A DNA stretch of 9,754 bases from DAOTTI01 sp034437795 (GCA_034437795.1 DAOTTI010000060.1:1-9754); one strand, 5' to 3'. Counted from the stretch's first letter, positions 1-6,919 are shown. Numbers and translations are program-made. Notes: generated by a model not told the origin, from the sequence alone.

Positions 1-65
1 GCCCACCGGCGCCGCCGGTAAGAGCCGGCGATCCTATCCTGAGCCGCCCACCGGCGCCGCACCGG
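1..65. repeat. Local direct repeat inside dnaE2
   Basis: A 15-16 bp unit beginning gcccaccggcgccgc occurs at 1-16 and again at 46-61, encoding PTGAA twice in the linker of the polymerase fragment. The 45-bp spacing resembles other local duplications in this window. Confidence 0.6.
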
Positions 66-736
66 TGGAAGCAAGCAAGAGCGGTGCGGCGCCGGCCGGT
101 GACGGCGGTGAGAACGCCGGTGGGAGCCGCACTGGGGCCCTGGCCACGGATGGCCCATCGTGGCCGGGCCCGCGCCCAGAGCCAGAGGGCGAGGAAGCGG
201 GGACAGCGGACCGGCGCGCCACCGTGTGGGCCACCGGCGAGCTGGCCGGCTTCGGCGCCCAGCACCTGCCGGGCCTGTCCGAGCAGCTGGCCGAAGGCGC
301 GGCCCTGCCGCCCATGACGGCGTGGGAGGAGGTGCTTGCCGAGTACCGCGGCCTCGGCTACTCCATCGGCCGGCACATCGTCTCGTTCTTCCGGCCCCGC
401 CTCCGCCGGTGGCGGGCGGTCTCCGCCGCGGAGCTGGGCCGGCTGCGGCGGGGCCTGGTCGTGCGCGCCGGGGGCCTGGTCATCGTGCGCCAGCGTCCGG
501 AAACGGCCTCTAACCTGGTGTTCCTGACGCTGGAGGATGAGACCGGCCTGTTCAATGCCATCGTCTATCCCCACACCTACGAGCGGTACCGGCGGGTGCT
601 CCGCGGCGAGCCCCTGCTGGTGATCGAAGGGCCCCTGCAGGTGCAGGACGGCGTGACGCACCTCCTCGTCCGGCGCGCCTGGCCCCTTACGCGGGACCCA
701 TCACTCGCGCGGGTGCCGTCGCACGACTTCCACTAG
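2..736 (+). CDS. dnaE2: Error-prone DNA polymerase III alpha subunit (DnaE2/ImuC-type), C-terminal part
   Basis: The frame is open from the left window edge, so this is the 3' end of a larger gene; the GTG at 65 is not a real start. The last ~170 residues match the C-terminus of DnaE2-type polymerases: a segment around LPPMTAWEEVLAEYRGLGYSI, then an OB-fold containing GGLVIVRQRPETASNL and FLTLEDETGLFNAIVYP, and the tail SHDFH, which resembles the SRDFH/SRDFR ends I recall for this family. DnaE2 performs error-prone translesion synthesis, usually with ImuA'/ImuB; those genes are not in view. The first ~75 visible residues are a Gly/Pro/Ala/Glu-rich linker, with PTGAA twice, inserted before the conserved RRATVW segment. 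The gene converges on mutY. The polymerase catalytic (PHP and palm) domains lie outside the window, so activity cannot be judged. A replicative DnaE is less likely because of the RQRP and LEDETG motifs. Confidence 0.88.
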   Translation, partial: PTGAAGKSRRSYPEPPTGAAPVEASKSGAAPAGDGGENAGGSRTGALATDGPSWPGPRPEPEGEEAGTADRRATVWATGELAGFGAQHLPGLSEQLAEGAALPPMTAWEEVLAEYRGLGYSIGRHIVSFFRPRLRRWRAVSAAELGRLRRGLVVRAGGLVIVRQRPETASNLVFLTLEDETGLFNAIVYPHTYERYRRVLRGEPLLVIEGPLQVQDGVTHLLVRRAWPLTRDPSLARVPSHDFH

Positions 737-826
737 CCCGGATCACGCACGGCTGATTAGCCGCCTTTTCGCTATGGCCGACCCGGTGTGGTCGCACGAC
801 TTCCACTCGCCCGGATCACGCACGGC
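712..826. repeat. Duplicated dnaE2 3' end; each copy carries a stop codon of one of two convergent genes
   Basis: Positions 718-753 and 791-826 are 36-bp direct copies differing at one base (tag versus tcg). With weaker similarity the match extends back to 712 and 785. Copy 1 encodes the SHDFH tail and the TAG stop of dnaE2 (734-736). Copy 2 keeps the SHDFH-coding sequence out of context, and its complement supplies the TGA stop of mutY (816-818). The period is 73 bp with a 37-bp spacer. There is no transposase and no terminal inverted repeat, so a slipped-strand or recombinational duplication of the dnaE2 end is the simplest reading. Confidence 0.85.
750..769 (+). terminator. Weak candidate terminator after dnaE2
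   Basis: A 5-bp stem (cggct/agccg, 750-754 with 759-763, loop gatt) is followed two bases later by TTTT. It lies 13 nt after the dnaE2 stop, inside the spacer of the duplicated segment. The stem and T-run are short, so the call is tentative. Confidence 0.35.
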
Positions 827-2291
827 CGGCGCTGCCTTCCGTCTCTCCGGGAGAGGGCCAGGGTGAGGGCTCCGCTGGTGAAGGAGCCGGACCAGCCGGC
901 TTCGCCGGCCGTTGCTCGCCCGGCAGCGCGACCACCGTGGCGCCGCCCTCCCCTTCGGCCACCTCGATCAGGCCGTCGCGGGCCAGCGCCTGCACCAGCT
1001 CCTGTAACCAGGGGAGCTGGCCGGCGTGGAAGTCCGGCCTGATCTCCCGTCCGAGACTGGCCAGGTCCATCCCCGCACCTGCCGGCAGCCGGCGCAGGAC
1101 GTCGACGATCCGCCCGCGGTACCACCTGCGCGACCCTTCGAAGCGCTCGCTCTTTACGCTCCGGGCCTGCGCCCGCCCGGCGCGGGATGGACGCGCGGGA
1201 ACCGCCCCATTGCTCCTGGCCGCATACGCCGCCCTCCCGTCGGCCACCAGCAGGCGCGCCGGCCCGCCGGCCTGACCCTCCGCACCGGCGTACGGCCCCC
1301 CGTCATGCGTCAGGGGCAGCTGGACCGCATCCGCGGCGAACCACGCCGCCCGTGCCGAGCACCAGCCCTGCACCGGACATACGGGGCAGCGGGGGGCGCG
1401 CGCCAGGCAGATCGTCGCCCCCAGATCCATCAGAGCCTGGTTCCAGTCGTAGGCGTCGCCCGCTGGCGGGGACGCGCCAGGCTCCGCGCCCACCGCGGCC
1501 GGCCCTGCCCGCTTCCCGCCACCCGCCTCGGCGCCGGCGCTCGCGGCGGCCCTGACCGGCAACGCTGCCGCGGCCAGGCGCCACGCTAGCCGGTCGTCCT
1601 CAGCCGCGCGCGGCGCGTCCGCGGCGAAGATGCGTCCGAGCACGCGCCGCACGTTGGTGTCCATCACCGGCTCAGGCTGGCCGTAGGCGAAGCAGGCCAC
1701 GGCGGCGGCCGTGTAGCGCCCGATGCCCGTCAGCAGGAGCAGGCCGTCCATCGTCGGCGGCAGGCTGCCGCCGAAGCGCTCGACGGCCTGCCGCGCGATC
1801 TCGTGCAGCCGAACGGCGCGCTGGTTGTAGCCCAGCGGGGCCCAGGCCCGGATCACCTCCGCCCGCGGCGCGGCCGCCAGCGCCGCGGGCGTGGGATACC
1901 GCGCCAGACATTCGAGGTACTTCGGGATCACCCGCTCCACCTGGGTCTGCTGCAGCATCACCTCGGAGACCAGGATGGCGTAGGGGTCACGGGTGCGCCG
2001 CCAGGGGAGATCGCGGTGGCCGGCGCGGTACCAGGCCAGTATGGCCTGCTGCACGGCCGCCCGCTTCTCCGGCGGCAGCGCGGCGCAGGGCTCCGCCGCG
2101 GGCGCCGCATCCCCAGGCACCGGTTCAGACGGCCGGTTCGGGAGCACCCCTCCGCCGCTCGGCGTGCGGGCGCTCCTTCGGGAGCCGGAGGAGCTACTTT
2201 CAGACGACCGGTTCGGGAACGCCGGTCCGCTGCCTGGGGACGGCCCATCCTGCGCAGCGGCTCGGTCAGGGACCAGGTGCACCGGTGACAT
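816..2291 (-). CDS. mutY: A/G-specific adenine DNA glycosylase MutY
   Basis: MutY removes adenine mispaired with 8-oxoguanine in base-excision repair. Visible motifs: SEVMLQQTQV (residues 109-118) with catalytic Glu110; the helix-hairpin-helix LTGIGRYTAAAV (187-198); catalytic Asp211 in VMDTNVRRVLGR; and a [4Fe-4S] cluster motif C295-x6-C302-x2-C305-x5-C311. The C-terminus (about 382-456) looks like the short helical/winged region of actinobacterial-type MutY, not a NUDIX-like 8-oxoG recognition domain. Oddities: a ~70-residue low-complexity N-terminal extension built partly from a DNA repeat; an Ala/Gly-rich insertion at about 246-279 just before WNQALMDLG; and a Pro/Ser tail (about 460-491) that reads through a REP-like sequence. 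Start: the ATG at 2291 lies 6 nt after a TATACT hexamer and has no Shine-Dalgarno, so it may be leaderless. In-frame GTG codons near residues 49 and 58 are alternatives nearer the family core. Confidence 0.93.
   Translation of the reverse strand: MSPVHLVPDRAAAQDGPSPGSGPAFPNRSSESSSSGSRRSARTPSGGGVLPNRPSEPVPGDAAPAAEPCAALPPEKRAAVQQAILAWYRAGHRDLPWRRTRDPYAILVSEVMLQQTQVERVIPKYLECLARYPTPAALAAAPRAEVIRAWAPLGYNQRAVRLHEIARQAVERFGGSLPPTMDGLLLLTGIGRYTAAAVACFAYGQPEPVMDTNVRRVLGRIFAADAPRAAEDDRLAWRLAAAALPVRAAASAGAEAGGGKRAGPAAVGAEPGASPPAGDAYDWNQALMDLGATICLARAPRCPVCPVQGWCSARAAWFAADAVQLPLTHDGGPYAGAEGQAGGPARLLVADGRAAYAARSNGAVPARPSRAGRAQARSVKSERFEGSRRWYRGRIVDVLRRLPAGAGMDLASLGREIRPDFHAGQLPWLQELVQALARDGLIEVAEGEGGATVVALPGEQRPAKPAGPAPSPAEPSPWPSPGETEGSAGRA
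841..871. repeat. REP-like palindromic element overlapping the mutY 3' end
   Basis: The segment has ctctc/gagag arms (843-847 and 851-855) followed by gggccagggtgaggg. This resembles the dispersed CCCTCTCCC/GGGAGAGGG...GGGTGAGGG element seen between genes in many bacteria (recalled, not searched). On the minus strand it encodes the SPWPSPGETEG part of the MutY tail. Confidence 0.5.
2124..2218. repeat. Imperfect 20-bp direct repeat in the mutY N-terminal region
   Basis: The unit ttcagacggccggttcggga (2124-2143) recurs at 2199-2218 with one mismatch, 75 bp apart. It encodes PNRSSES and PNRPSEP in the MutY N-terminal extension. A third, partial ttcggga core lies near 2177. The extension may therefore have arisen from duplicated intergenic DNA. 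Confidence 0.7.
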
Positions 2292-2297
2292 CGGCAG

Positions 2298-2303
2298 AGT
2301 ATA
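2298..2303 (-). promoter_or_regulatory. Candidate -10 element of mutY (leaderless)
   Basis: Read on the minus strand this is TATACT, followed by six bases (ctgccg) and then the mutY ATG at 2291. Initiation ~7 nt downstream of the hexamer would fall on or beside the start codon. I see no good -35 and no ribosome-binding site. Confidence 0.5.
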
Positions 2304-2368
2304 GCTACCGCTCCCCGACGGCTCGCGGGCCCATGCCGCACAGGACGCTCAGAGCGGGCCACGTCTCC

Positions 2369-2461
2369 GCCGGCCCCCAACGGCTGCGGGGCCATCGCTT
2401 CCAGGGCCGTCGCCGGCCGCGAACGGCAAGCCGGCTCCCAACGGCTGCGGGGCCATCACTT
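2369..2461. repeat. Imperfect ~32-bp direct repeat between mutY and tgt
   Basis: Positions 2369-2400 and 2430-2461 share a unit containing caacggctgcggggccatc, with two mismatches over ~32 bp and a 61-bp period. The second copy ends exactly at the candidate -10 of tgt, so the repeat occupies that promoter's upstream region. Confidence 0.75.
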
Positions 2462-2466
2462 ATCAT
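2461..2466 (+). promoter_or_regulatory. Candidate -10 element of tgt (leaderless)
   Basis: TATCAT (five of six to TATAAT) is followed by eight bases (ttccctga) and the tgt ATG. No Shine-Dalgarno is present in that interval. The geometry would place the transcript start at or within about two bases of the ATG. The -35 region is poor. Confidence 0.45.
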
Positions 2467-2474
2467 TTCCCTGA

Positions 2475-3725
2475 ATGCCCCGTTCCCCATCACCCTTTTC
2501 GTTCACGGTCGACGCGGTCGATCCCCAGACTGGGGCCCGCGCCGCGCGGTTCGAGACGCCCCACGGCACGATCCTGACGCCGGCCTTCATGCCCGTTGGG
2601 ACGCAGGCCACGGTCAAGTCCCTCTCCCCGGAGGAGCTGGAAGAGCTAGGCGCCCAGATCGTCCTGGCCAACACCTATCATCTCTATCTACGCCCGGGCA
2701 CGCAACTCGTTGCCCGCCTGGGGGGACTGCACCGGTTCATGCACTGGAAGCGGCCCATCCTCACCGACTCCGGCGGCTTCCAGGTGTTCAGCCTGGCCCA
2801 CCTGCGCCGGCTGGACGAGGACGGCGTCACCTTCCGCTCGCATATCGATGGCAGCGAGCAGCGCTTGACGCCGGAACGGGTGATCGCCGCTCAGGAAGAC
2901 CTGGGCGCAGACGTGATCATGTGCTTCGACGAGTGCGTCGCCTACCCCGCCACCTATGGGCAGGCGCGCGAGGCGATGGAGCGGACGCACCGCTGGGCGG
3001 AGCGTTGCCGGCGGGCCCACTCCCGTGGCGACCAGGCCCTGTTCGGGATCGTCCAGGGGAGCGTCTACGACGACCTGCGCCGCGAAAGCGCCCACGTCAT
3101 CACCGCCCTCGACTTTCCGGGCTACGCCATTGGCGGCGTGAGCGTGGGCGAGAGCAAGGAGGAGTGCTGGCGGGTCACCAGTCTGGTCGCCCCTCTGCTT
3201 CCCGCGGACCGGCCGCGCTATCTCATGGGCGTCGGCTCGCCCGAGGATCTGGTCGAGGGCGTGGCGCGGGGGATCGACCTCTTCGACTGCGTGCTCCCCA
3301 CACGCATCGCCCGTAACGGCGCCATTCTCACCGACGCCGGGCGGATCGCGGTCACGCGCGCCTCGCTGCGCGAGGAGGCAGGGCCGCTGGACCCGACCTG
3401 CGATTGCTACACCTGCCGCCACTTCTCGGCCGCCTACGTGCACCATCTGTTCAAGGCGGAGGAGCTGCTGGCCTACCGGCTGGCCAGCATCCACAACCTG
3501 CGCTACGTCCAGCGTCTGTCCGCCCGCATGCGTGACGCCATTGTCCGCGGGGAGTTCGGCGCCTGGCGGGACGCCTTCCTACGCCGCTACCAGACAGCAG
3601 ATGAGGCCGCGCGCCGGCAGCAGCGGGAGAAACGGCTGGCGGCCTGGACGTCCTGCCGGCCCGCGCTCGACCCCGCGCGGCCTGAGCGAGCATTGGAAAC
3701 GGCCAGTGGCCACGTCGGTACCTGA
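2475..3725 (+). CDS. tgt: Queuine/preQ1 tRNA-guanine transglycosylase Tgt
   Basis: Tgt swaps guanine 34 for preQ1 (in bacteria) in tRNAs with GUN anticodons, a step in queuosine synthesis. At 416 aa it is slightly longer than typical for the family. Seen: TPAFMPVGTQATVK (35-48), LTDSGGFQVFS (96-106) with general base Asp98, GIVQGS (191-196), AIGGVSVGE (218-226) where many relatives have GGLAVGE, DCVLPTR (271-277) with nucleophile Asp271, and a zinc site of Cys309, Cys311, Cys314 and His340. The last ~25 residues are non-conserved. The ATG start is 6-10 residues before the conserved FxVxxxD strand and has no Shine-Dalgarno; a -10-like TATCAT sits directly upstream. The gene is divergent from mutY and ends 67 nt before the chosen start of the PucR-type regulator. 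No queC/D/E/F, queA or yajC neighbours are in view. Confidence 0.96.
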   Translation: MPRSPSPFSFTVDAVDPQTGARAARFETPHGTILTPAFMPVGTQATVKSLSPEELEELGAQIVLANTYHLYLRPGTQLVARLGGLHRFMHWKRPILTDSGGFQVFSLAHLRRLDEDGVTFRSHIDGSEQRLTPERVIAAQEDLGADVIMCFDECVAYPATYGQAREAMERTHRWAERCRRAHSRGDQALFGIVQGSVYDDLRRESAHVITALDFPGYAIGGVSVGESKEECWRVTSLVAPLLPADRPRYLMGVGSPEDLVEGVARGIDLFDCVLPTRIARNGAILTDAGRIAVTRASLREEAGPLDPTCDCYTCRHFSAAYVHHLFKAEELLAYRLASIHNLRYVQRLSARMRDAIVRGEFGAWRDAFLRRYQTADEAARRQQREKRLAAWTSCRPALDPARPERALETASGHVGT

Positions 3726-3730
3726 GCGAG
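3681..3730 (+). repeat. 10-bp direct repeat at the tgt 3' end
   Basis: The sequence cctgagcgag occurs at 3681-3690 and 3721-3730, 40 bp apart; the second copy contains the tgt stop codon. This is a minor example of the local duplications seen in this window. Confidence 0.45.
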
Positions 3731-3792
3731 TGACAGCCAAGCCGATCGCGGTGCCCCGCGCCGAGAGCCGGCGTGACGATGCCCGCGGAGCG

Positions 3793-5448
3793 GTGACAGT
3801 GGCCGAGGCGCAGCGCTTCGCCTTACCGCGCAGCCGCCTGCGGGCCGGCGCCGCGGGTCTATCGCGCCGTGTTTCCTGGGCTACAGCGCTGCGCTCGCGG
3901 CCGCCCGCCTTCGAGCCGCGAGGCGGGGGCGAGCTGGTGCTGGCCTCCCAGGATACGCTGGCCGGGCTGGCCCAGATCGATCATACGCTCACGTTATCTC
4001 GCATCCTGGAGGGCCTGGCGCAGGCCGGGGCGGCGGCGCTGGCCGTCGCCGGGCGCGTGCCGGCCGACGCGGTGCGCAAGGCCGATGAGCTAGGGCTGCC
4101 GCTGATCGAGCTGGCGGAGGAGATCTCGCTGCTGGATGTCGAACGGGGGATCATCCGCCTCGTCCTGGACCGATATAACGCGCTGCAGTCCCGCGCCACC
4201 GACCTTTACCGGCACCTCGCCCAGCTCTTGCACGACGACCGCGGGCTGGATGAGATCATCCGCGAGGCGGCCGCCGCCACCGGCCGCCTGATCGCGTTCG
4301 AGGACAGTCAGTTCCGGCTCAAGGCCGTAGCCGCGCCGCCCGAGATGGCTCTCCCGCCGCTCGACGGCGCCGGCCTCTCATCGGTCGAGGAACGGAGCCG
4401 CTTGAGCGCCATGGTGCGCCACCAGCCCCTTAGCGGGGCCACGCCACCCACCGTGCTCCTGCCGGCTGCGCGCTGGCGCCTGGAACGCGCCGTCGCGCCG
4501 GTGCTGACCCGCGAGCGCCTGCGGGGCTTCATCTCCATCTGCGGCGAGGCGCAGGCCGTGACGGAGTTTGACCAGCTCGCCGCCGGCCGGCTGGCTGCCA
4601 TCTGTGCGCTGGAGCTGGCCAAGGAGGATGCCGTCCTGGCCGCCGAGCAACGGGTGCAGGGCGACCTGGTGCAGTACCTGCTCCGGCCGGACGGAGACGT
4701 GGAGAGCGCGGGGCGCTACGCCGCGCAGGCCGGCCTCGCTCCCGAGAGCACGCTGGCAGTGTACGTGCTGGAGCTGGCGCCGGACGCCGCGCGTGGCTCG
4801 GCCCAGGCGGCCGTGGAAGCGATGAACCGCTACTTCCGCCGTGCCGCCGTCCCCGCCGTGACTAGGCTGGACGCGGCCGAGATCACGGTCATCTGTGAGG
4901 TGGCCCGCGGCGCCGCGGCGGGGGCGGAGGCCCGCCTGCGCAGTCTGGGCGAGCAGGTGGTGGCGACCATCTCGCACGAGGCGGGCCACGCCGTGGCGGC
5001 CGGGGCCAGCCGGCCCCACCAATCGGTCGCGGCCCTGCCTCAAGCCGCCCGCGAGGCGCGGGAGGCGCTGCGCATCGGGCGCCGCGTCTACGGGCCGGGA
5101 CGTCTGGTGGCCTACGATGACCTGGGCCTCTATCGTATCCTCTATGCCCTGCGGGATACGCCCGAGCTGAGCGCCTTCTTCGAGCAGACCCTCGGTCCAC
5201 TGGTGGAGTACGACCGGCGCACCGGTCTCAATCTGGTGGAGACCCTGGAGGTGTTCTTCACCTGCCACGGGAACCTTACCCAGACGGCCAAGCGCCTGGG
5301 CCTCCACCGCAACTCCCTCCTTTACCGGATCGACCGCATCCGCGAGATCGGCCGGCTGGACCTGGAGGACCCCGAGACGCGCCTCTCCCTGCAGGTGGCG
5401 CTCAAGGCGGGGCGCCTGCTTGGTAAGCCGAAGCCCCCAGCGGCATGA
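3793..5448 (+). CDS. PucR-family transcriptional regulator
   Basis: With the GTG at 3793 the protein has 551 residues and begins MTVAEAQRFAL, the usual start of PucR N-terminal (purine-catabolism regulator-like) domains. Domains, approximately: PucR N-terminal 1-120 (SRLRAGAAGLSRRVSWA, GELVLAS, GLPLIELAEE); a GAF-like middle 130-280; a degenerate GGDEF-like region 288-430; and a C-terminal PucR helix-turn-helix 479-540 (ETLEVFFTCHGNLTQTAKRL then GLHRNSLLYRIDRI). Members bind DNA and often control purine, amino-acid or nitrogen metabolism. The position 79 bp upstream of glnA suggests control of, or response to, nitrogen status, but no target site is proven. The open frame extends upstream to 3532 inside tgt. 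A GTG at 3730 is the main alternative start. The chosen GTG has a GGAG only 2 nt upstream, so the exact start is unsure. Confidence 0.87.
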   Translation: MTVAEAQRFALPRSRLRAGAAGLSRRVSWATALRSRPPAFEPRGGGELVLASQDTLAGLAQIDHTLTLSRILEGLAQAGAAALAVAGRVPADAVRKADELGLPLIELAEEISLLDVERGIIRLVLDRYNALQSRATDLYRHLAQLLHDDRGLDEIIREAAAATGRLIAFEDSQFRLKAVAAPPEMALPPLDGAGLSSVEERSRLSAMVRHQPLSGATPPTVLLPAARWRLERAVAPVLTRERLRGFISICGEAQAVTEFDQLAAGRLAAICALELAKEDAVLAAEQRVQGDLVQYLLRPDGDVESAGRYAAQAGLAPESTLAVYVLELAPDAARGSAQAAVEAMNRYFRRAAVPAVTRLDAAEITVICEVARGAAAGAEARLRSLGEQVVATISHEAGHAVAAGASRPHQSVAALPQAAREAREALRIGRRVYGPGRLVAYDDLGLYRILYALRDTPELSAFFEQTLGPLVEYDRRTGLNLVETLEVFFTCHGNLTQTAKRLGLHRNSLLYRIDRIREIGRLDLEDPETRLSLQVALKAGRLLGKPKPPAA

Positions 5449-5476
5449 AGTTTCAAGTTCAACGTTTACGGTTCAA
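5449..5476 (+). repeat. Four degenerate tandem heptamers before glnA
   Basis: The 28 bases after the pucR-type stop divide into agtttca, agttcaa, cgtttac and ggttcaa. They are strikingly AT-rich against the surrounding GC-rich DNA. They resemble short tandemly repeated heptamers such as the STRR sequences known in cyanobacteria, though the unit differs. Confidence 0.5.
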
Positions 5477-5527
5477 AGCACAACCAGCAAGCCGAACGAG
5501 CGACTAGAAAGGGCGCACACGACTGCC

Positions 5528-6895
5528 GTGACCACCTACACGAACTCCGCCGAGCGTGAGGCACAGCGCGACGACGTCTTGAAACGAGCCAGAGACGAGG
5601 GGGTGCGGTTCGTCAACCTCCAGTTCACCGACGTGGTGGGCATGGTCAAGAGCGTGACCATTCCCATCCACCAGTTTGCCGACTGCATCGACCACGGCAA
5701 GTGGTTCGACGGGAGCTCGATCGAGGGCTTCGCCCGCATCGCCGAGAGCGACATGTTCCTCGATCCCGATCTCTCCACCTTCGCCGTGATCCCCTGGGAG
5801 CGGGGGGCGGACACCACCGCCAAGGTCATCTGCGACGTCTACACCCCCGAAGGCGAACCGTTCCCCGGCGACCCGCGCCACGTCCTGCGCCGCGCGCTGC
5901 GGGAGGCGGAGTCTATGGGATACCGGTTCAATACCGGCCCCGAGCTGGAGTTCTTTCTCCTGCGCCTGAACCAGGACGGCTCGGTCAGCCTGAACCCCCA
6001 CGACGAGGGGGGCTACTTCGATCTGACCACCGACCTGGCCTCCCATGTGCGCAAGCAGATGGTCAACGCGCTGGAGGCCCTGGGAATCACAGTCGAGACC
6101 AGCCACCATGAGGTGGCCACCGGCCAGCACGAGATCGACTTCCAGTACGACGACGCCCTGCGCACCGCCGATAATGCCGTCACCTTCCGGTACGCGCTGA
6201 AGGCGGTGGCGCGCCAGTTCGGCCTCCACGCCACGTTCATGCCTAAGCCGATCTATGGCATCAACGGCTCCGGCATGCACACGCACATGAGCCTGGCCGA
6301 CGTCCATACCGGACGCAATCTCTTTGGCGACCCCAACGACGAGTACGGCCTGTCCGATCTGGCCAAGCACTTTGCCGCCGGACTGCTGGCCCACGCGCGG
6401 GGCATGTGCGCGGTGCTGGCGCCCCTGGTGAACTCTTACAAGCGCCTGGTGCCGGGCTATGAGGCGCCGGTGTACGTCTCCTGGGCGCGCGTTAACCGCT
6501 CGGCGCTGATCCGCGTCCCCAAGATCTCCGCCGGCAAGCCCCAGAGCGCCCGCATCGAGCTTCGCTGCCCCGATCCCAGTTGCAACCCGTACCTCGCCTT
6601 CGCGGTCATGCTCCGCGCCGGTCTGGACGGCGTGAAGCGCAAGCTGCCGGTGCCGGCTCCGGTGGAGGAGAATCTCTACGAGTTCGACGCGGCGATGCTG
6701 GCCCGCCACAACGTGCAGATGCTCCCAGGCTCATTGATGGAGGCCCTGGACGAGCTGGCCCGTGACGAGGTGGTGCGCGATACGCTCGGCCCGCACGTCT
6801 ATGAGCGCTTCATGGAGGCTAAGCGCCTGGAGTGGGACGACTACCGCAAGCGCGTCACCCCGTGGGAGCTGGATCGCTATCTCGAGATCTTCTAG
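5528..6895 (+). CDS. glnA: Glutamine synthetase type I (GSI-alpha-like)
   Basis: GlnA makes glutamine from glutamate, ammonia and ATP in the cytoplasm, normally as a dodecamer. The 455-residue product shows the beta-grasp domain (FVNLQFTDVVGMVKSVTIP, 28-46; WFDGSSIEGF, 59-68) and the catalytic domain: GPELEFF (137-143), HHEVATGQHEIDF (193-205), GINGSGMHTHMS (244-255), NSYKRLVPGYEAP (302-314), and RIELRCPDPSCNPYLAF (342-358). The EWDDYRKRVTPWELDRYLEIF end is of the Bacillus/alpha type, not the adenylylated beta type. Arg70 in GFARIAESDM aligns with the Arg62 of B. subtilis GlnA that takes part in glutamine feedback inhibition. The GTG at 5528 is the only start codon in frame after the TTG at 5420 within the preceding gene. 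Its nearest Shine-Dalgarno-like run (aaaggg) is a long 14 nt away. The gene directly follows a PucR-type regulator. Confidence 0.96.
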   Translation: MTTYTNSAEREAQRDDVLKRARDEGVRFVNLQFTDVVGMVKSVTIPIHQFADCIDHGKWFDGSSIEGFARIAESDMFLDPDLSTFAVIPWERGADTTAKVICDVYTPEGEPFPGDPRHVLRRALREAESMGYRFNTGPELEFFLLRLNQDGSVSLNPHDEGGYFDLTTDLASHVRKQMVNALEALGITVETSHHEVATGQHEIDFQYDDALRTADNAVTFRYALKAVARQFGLHATFMPKPIYGINGSGMHTHMSLADVHTGRNLFGDPNDEYGLSDLAKHFAAGLLAHARGMCAVLAPLVNSYKRLVPGYEAPVYVSWARVNRSALIRVPKISAGKPQSARIELRCPDPSCNPYLAFAVMLRAGLDGVKRKLPVPAPVEENLYEFDAAMLARHNVQMLPGSLMEALDELARDEVVRDTLGPHVYERFMEAKRLEWDDYRKRVTPWELDRYLEIF

Positions 6896-6919
6896 AACGG
6901 AAAGAGGAGGACCAAGAAG

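Noticed and set aside
1026..1589. 187-codon plus-strand frame opposite mutY
   Set aside because: MutY catalytic and iron-sulfur motifs are all on the minus strand here; this frame is its complement.
2285..3316. 343-codon plus-strand frame overlapping tgt
   Set aside because: It is Arg/Pro/Gly-rich out-of-frame translation of tgt and its promoter region; Tgt motifs are unambiguous in the other frame.
4378..5307. 309-codon minus-strand frame inside the PucR-type gene
   Set aside because: It is a shadow of the regulator's coding sequence with no family features.
5449..5476. CRISPR-like reading of the heptamer array
   Set aside because: The units are only 7 bp, contiguous and degenerate, with no spacers and no cas genes.
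5504..6709. 401-codon minus-strand open frame opposite glnA
   Set aside because: It mirrors glnA codons in a GC-rich gene, has no recognisable motifs, and glnA is certain on the plus strand.
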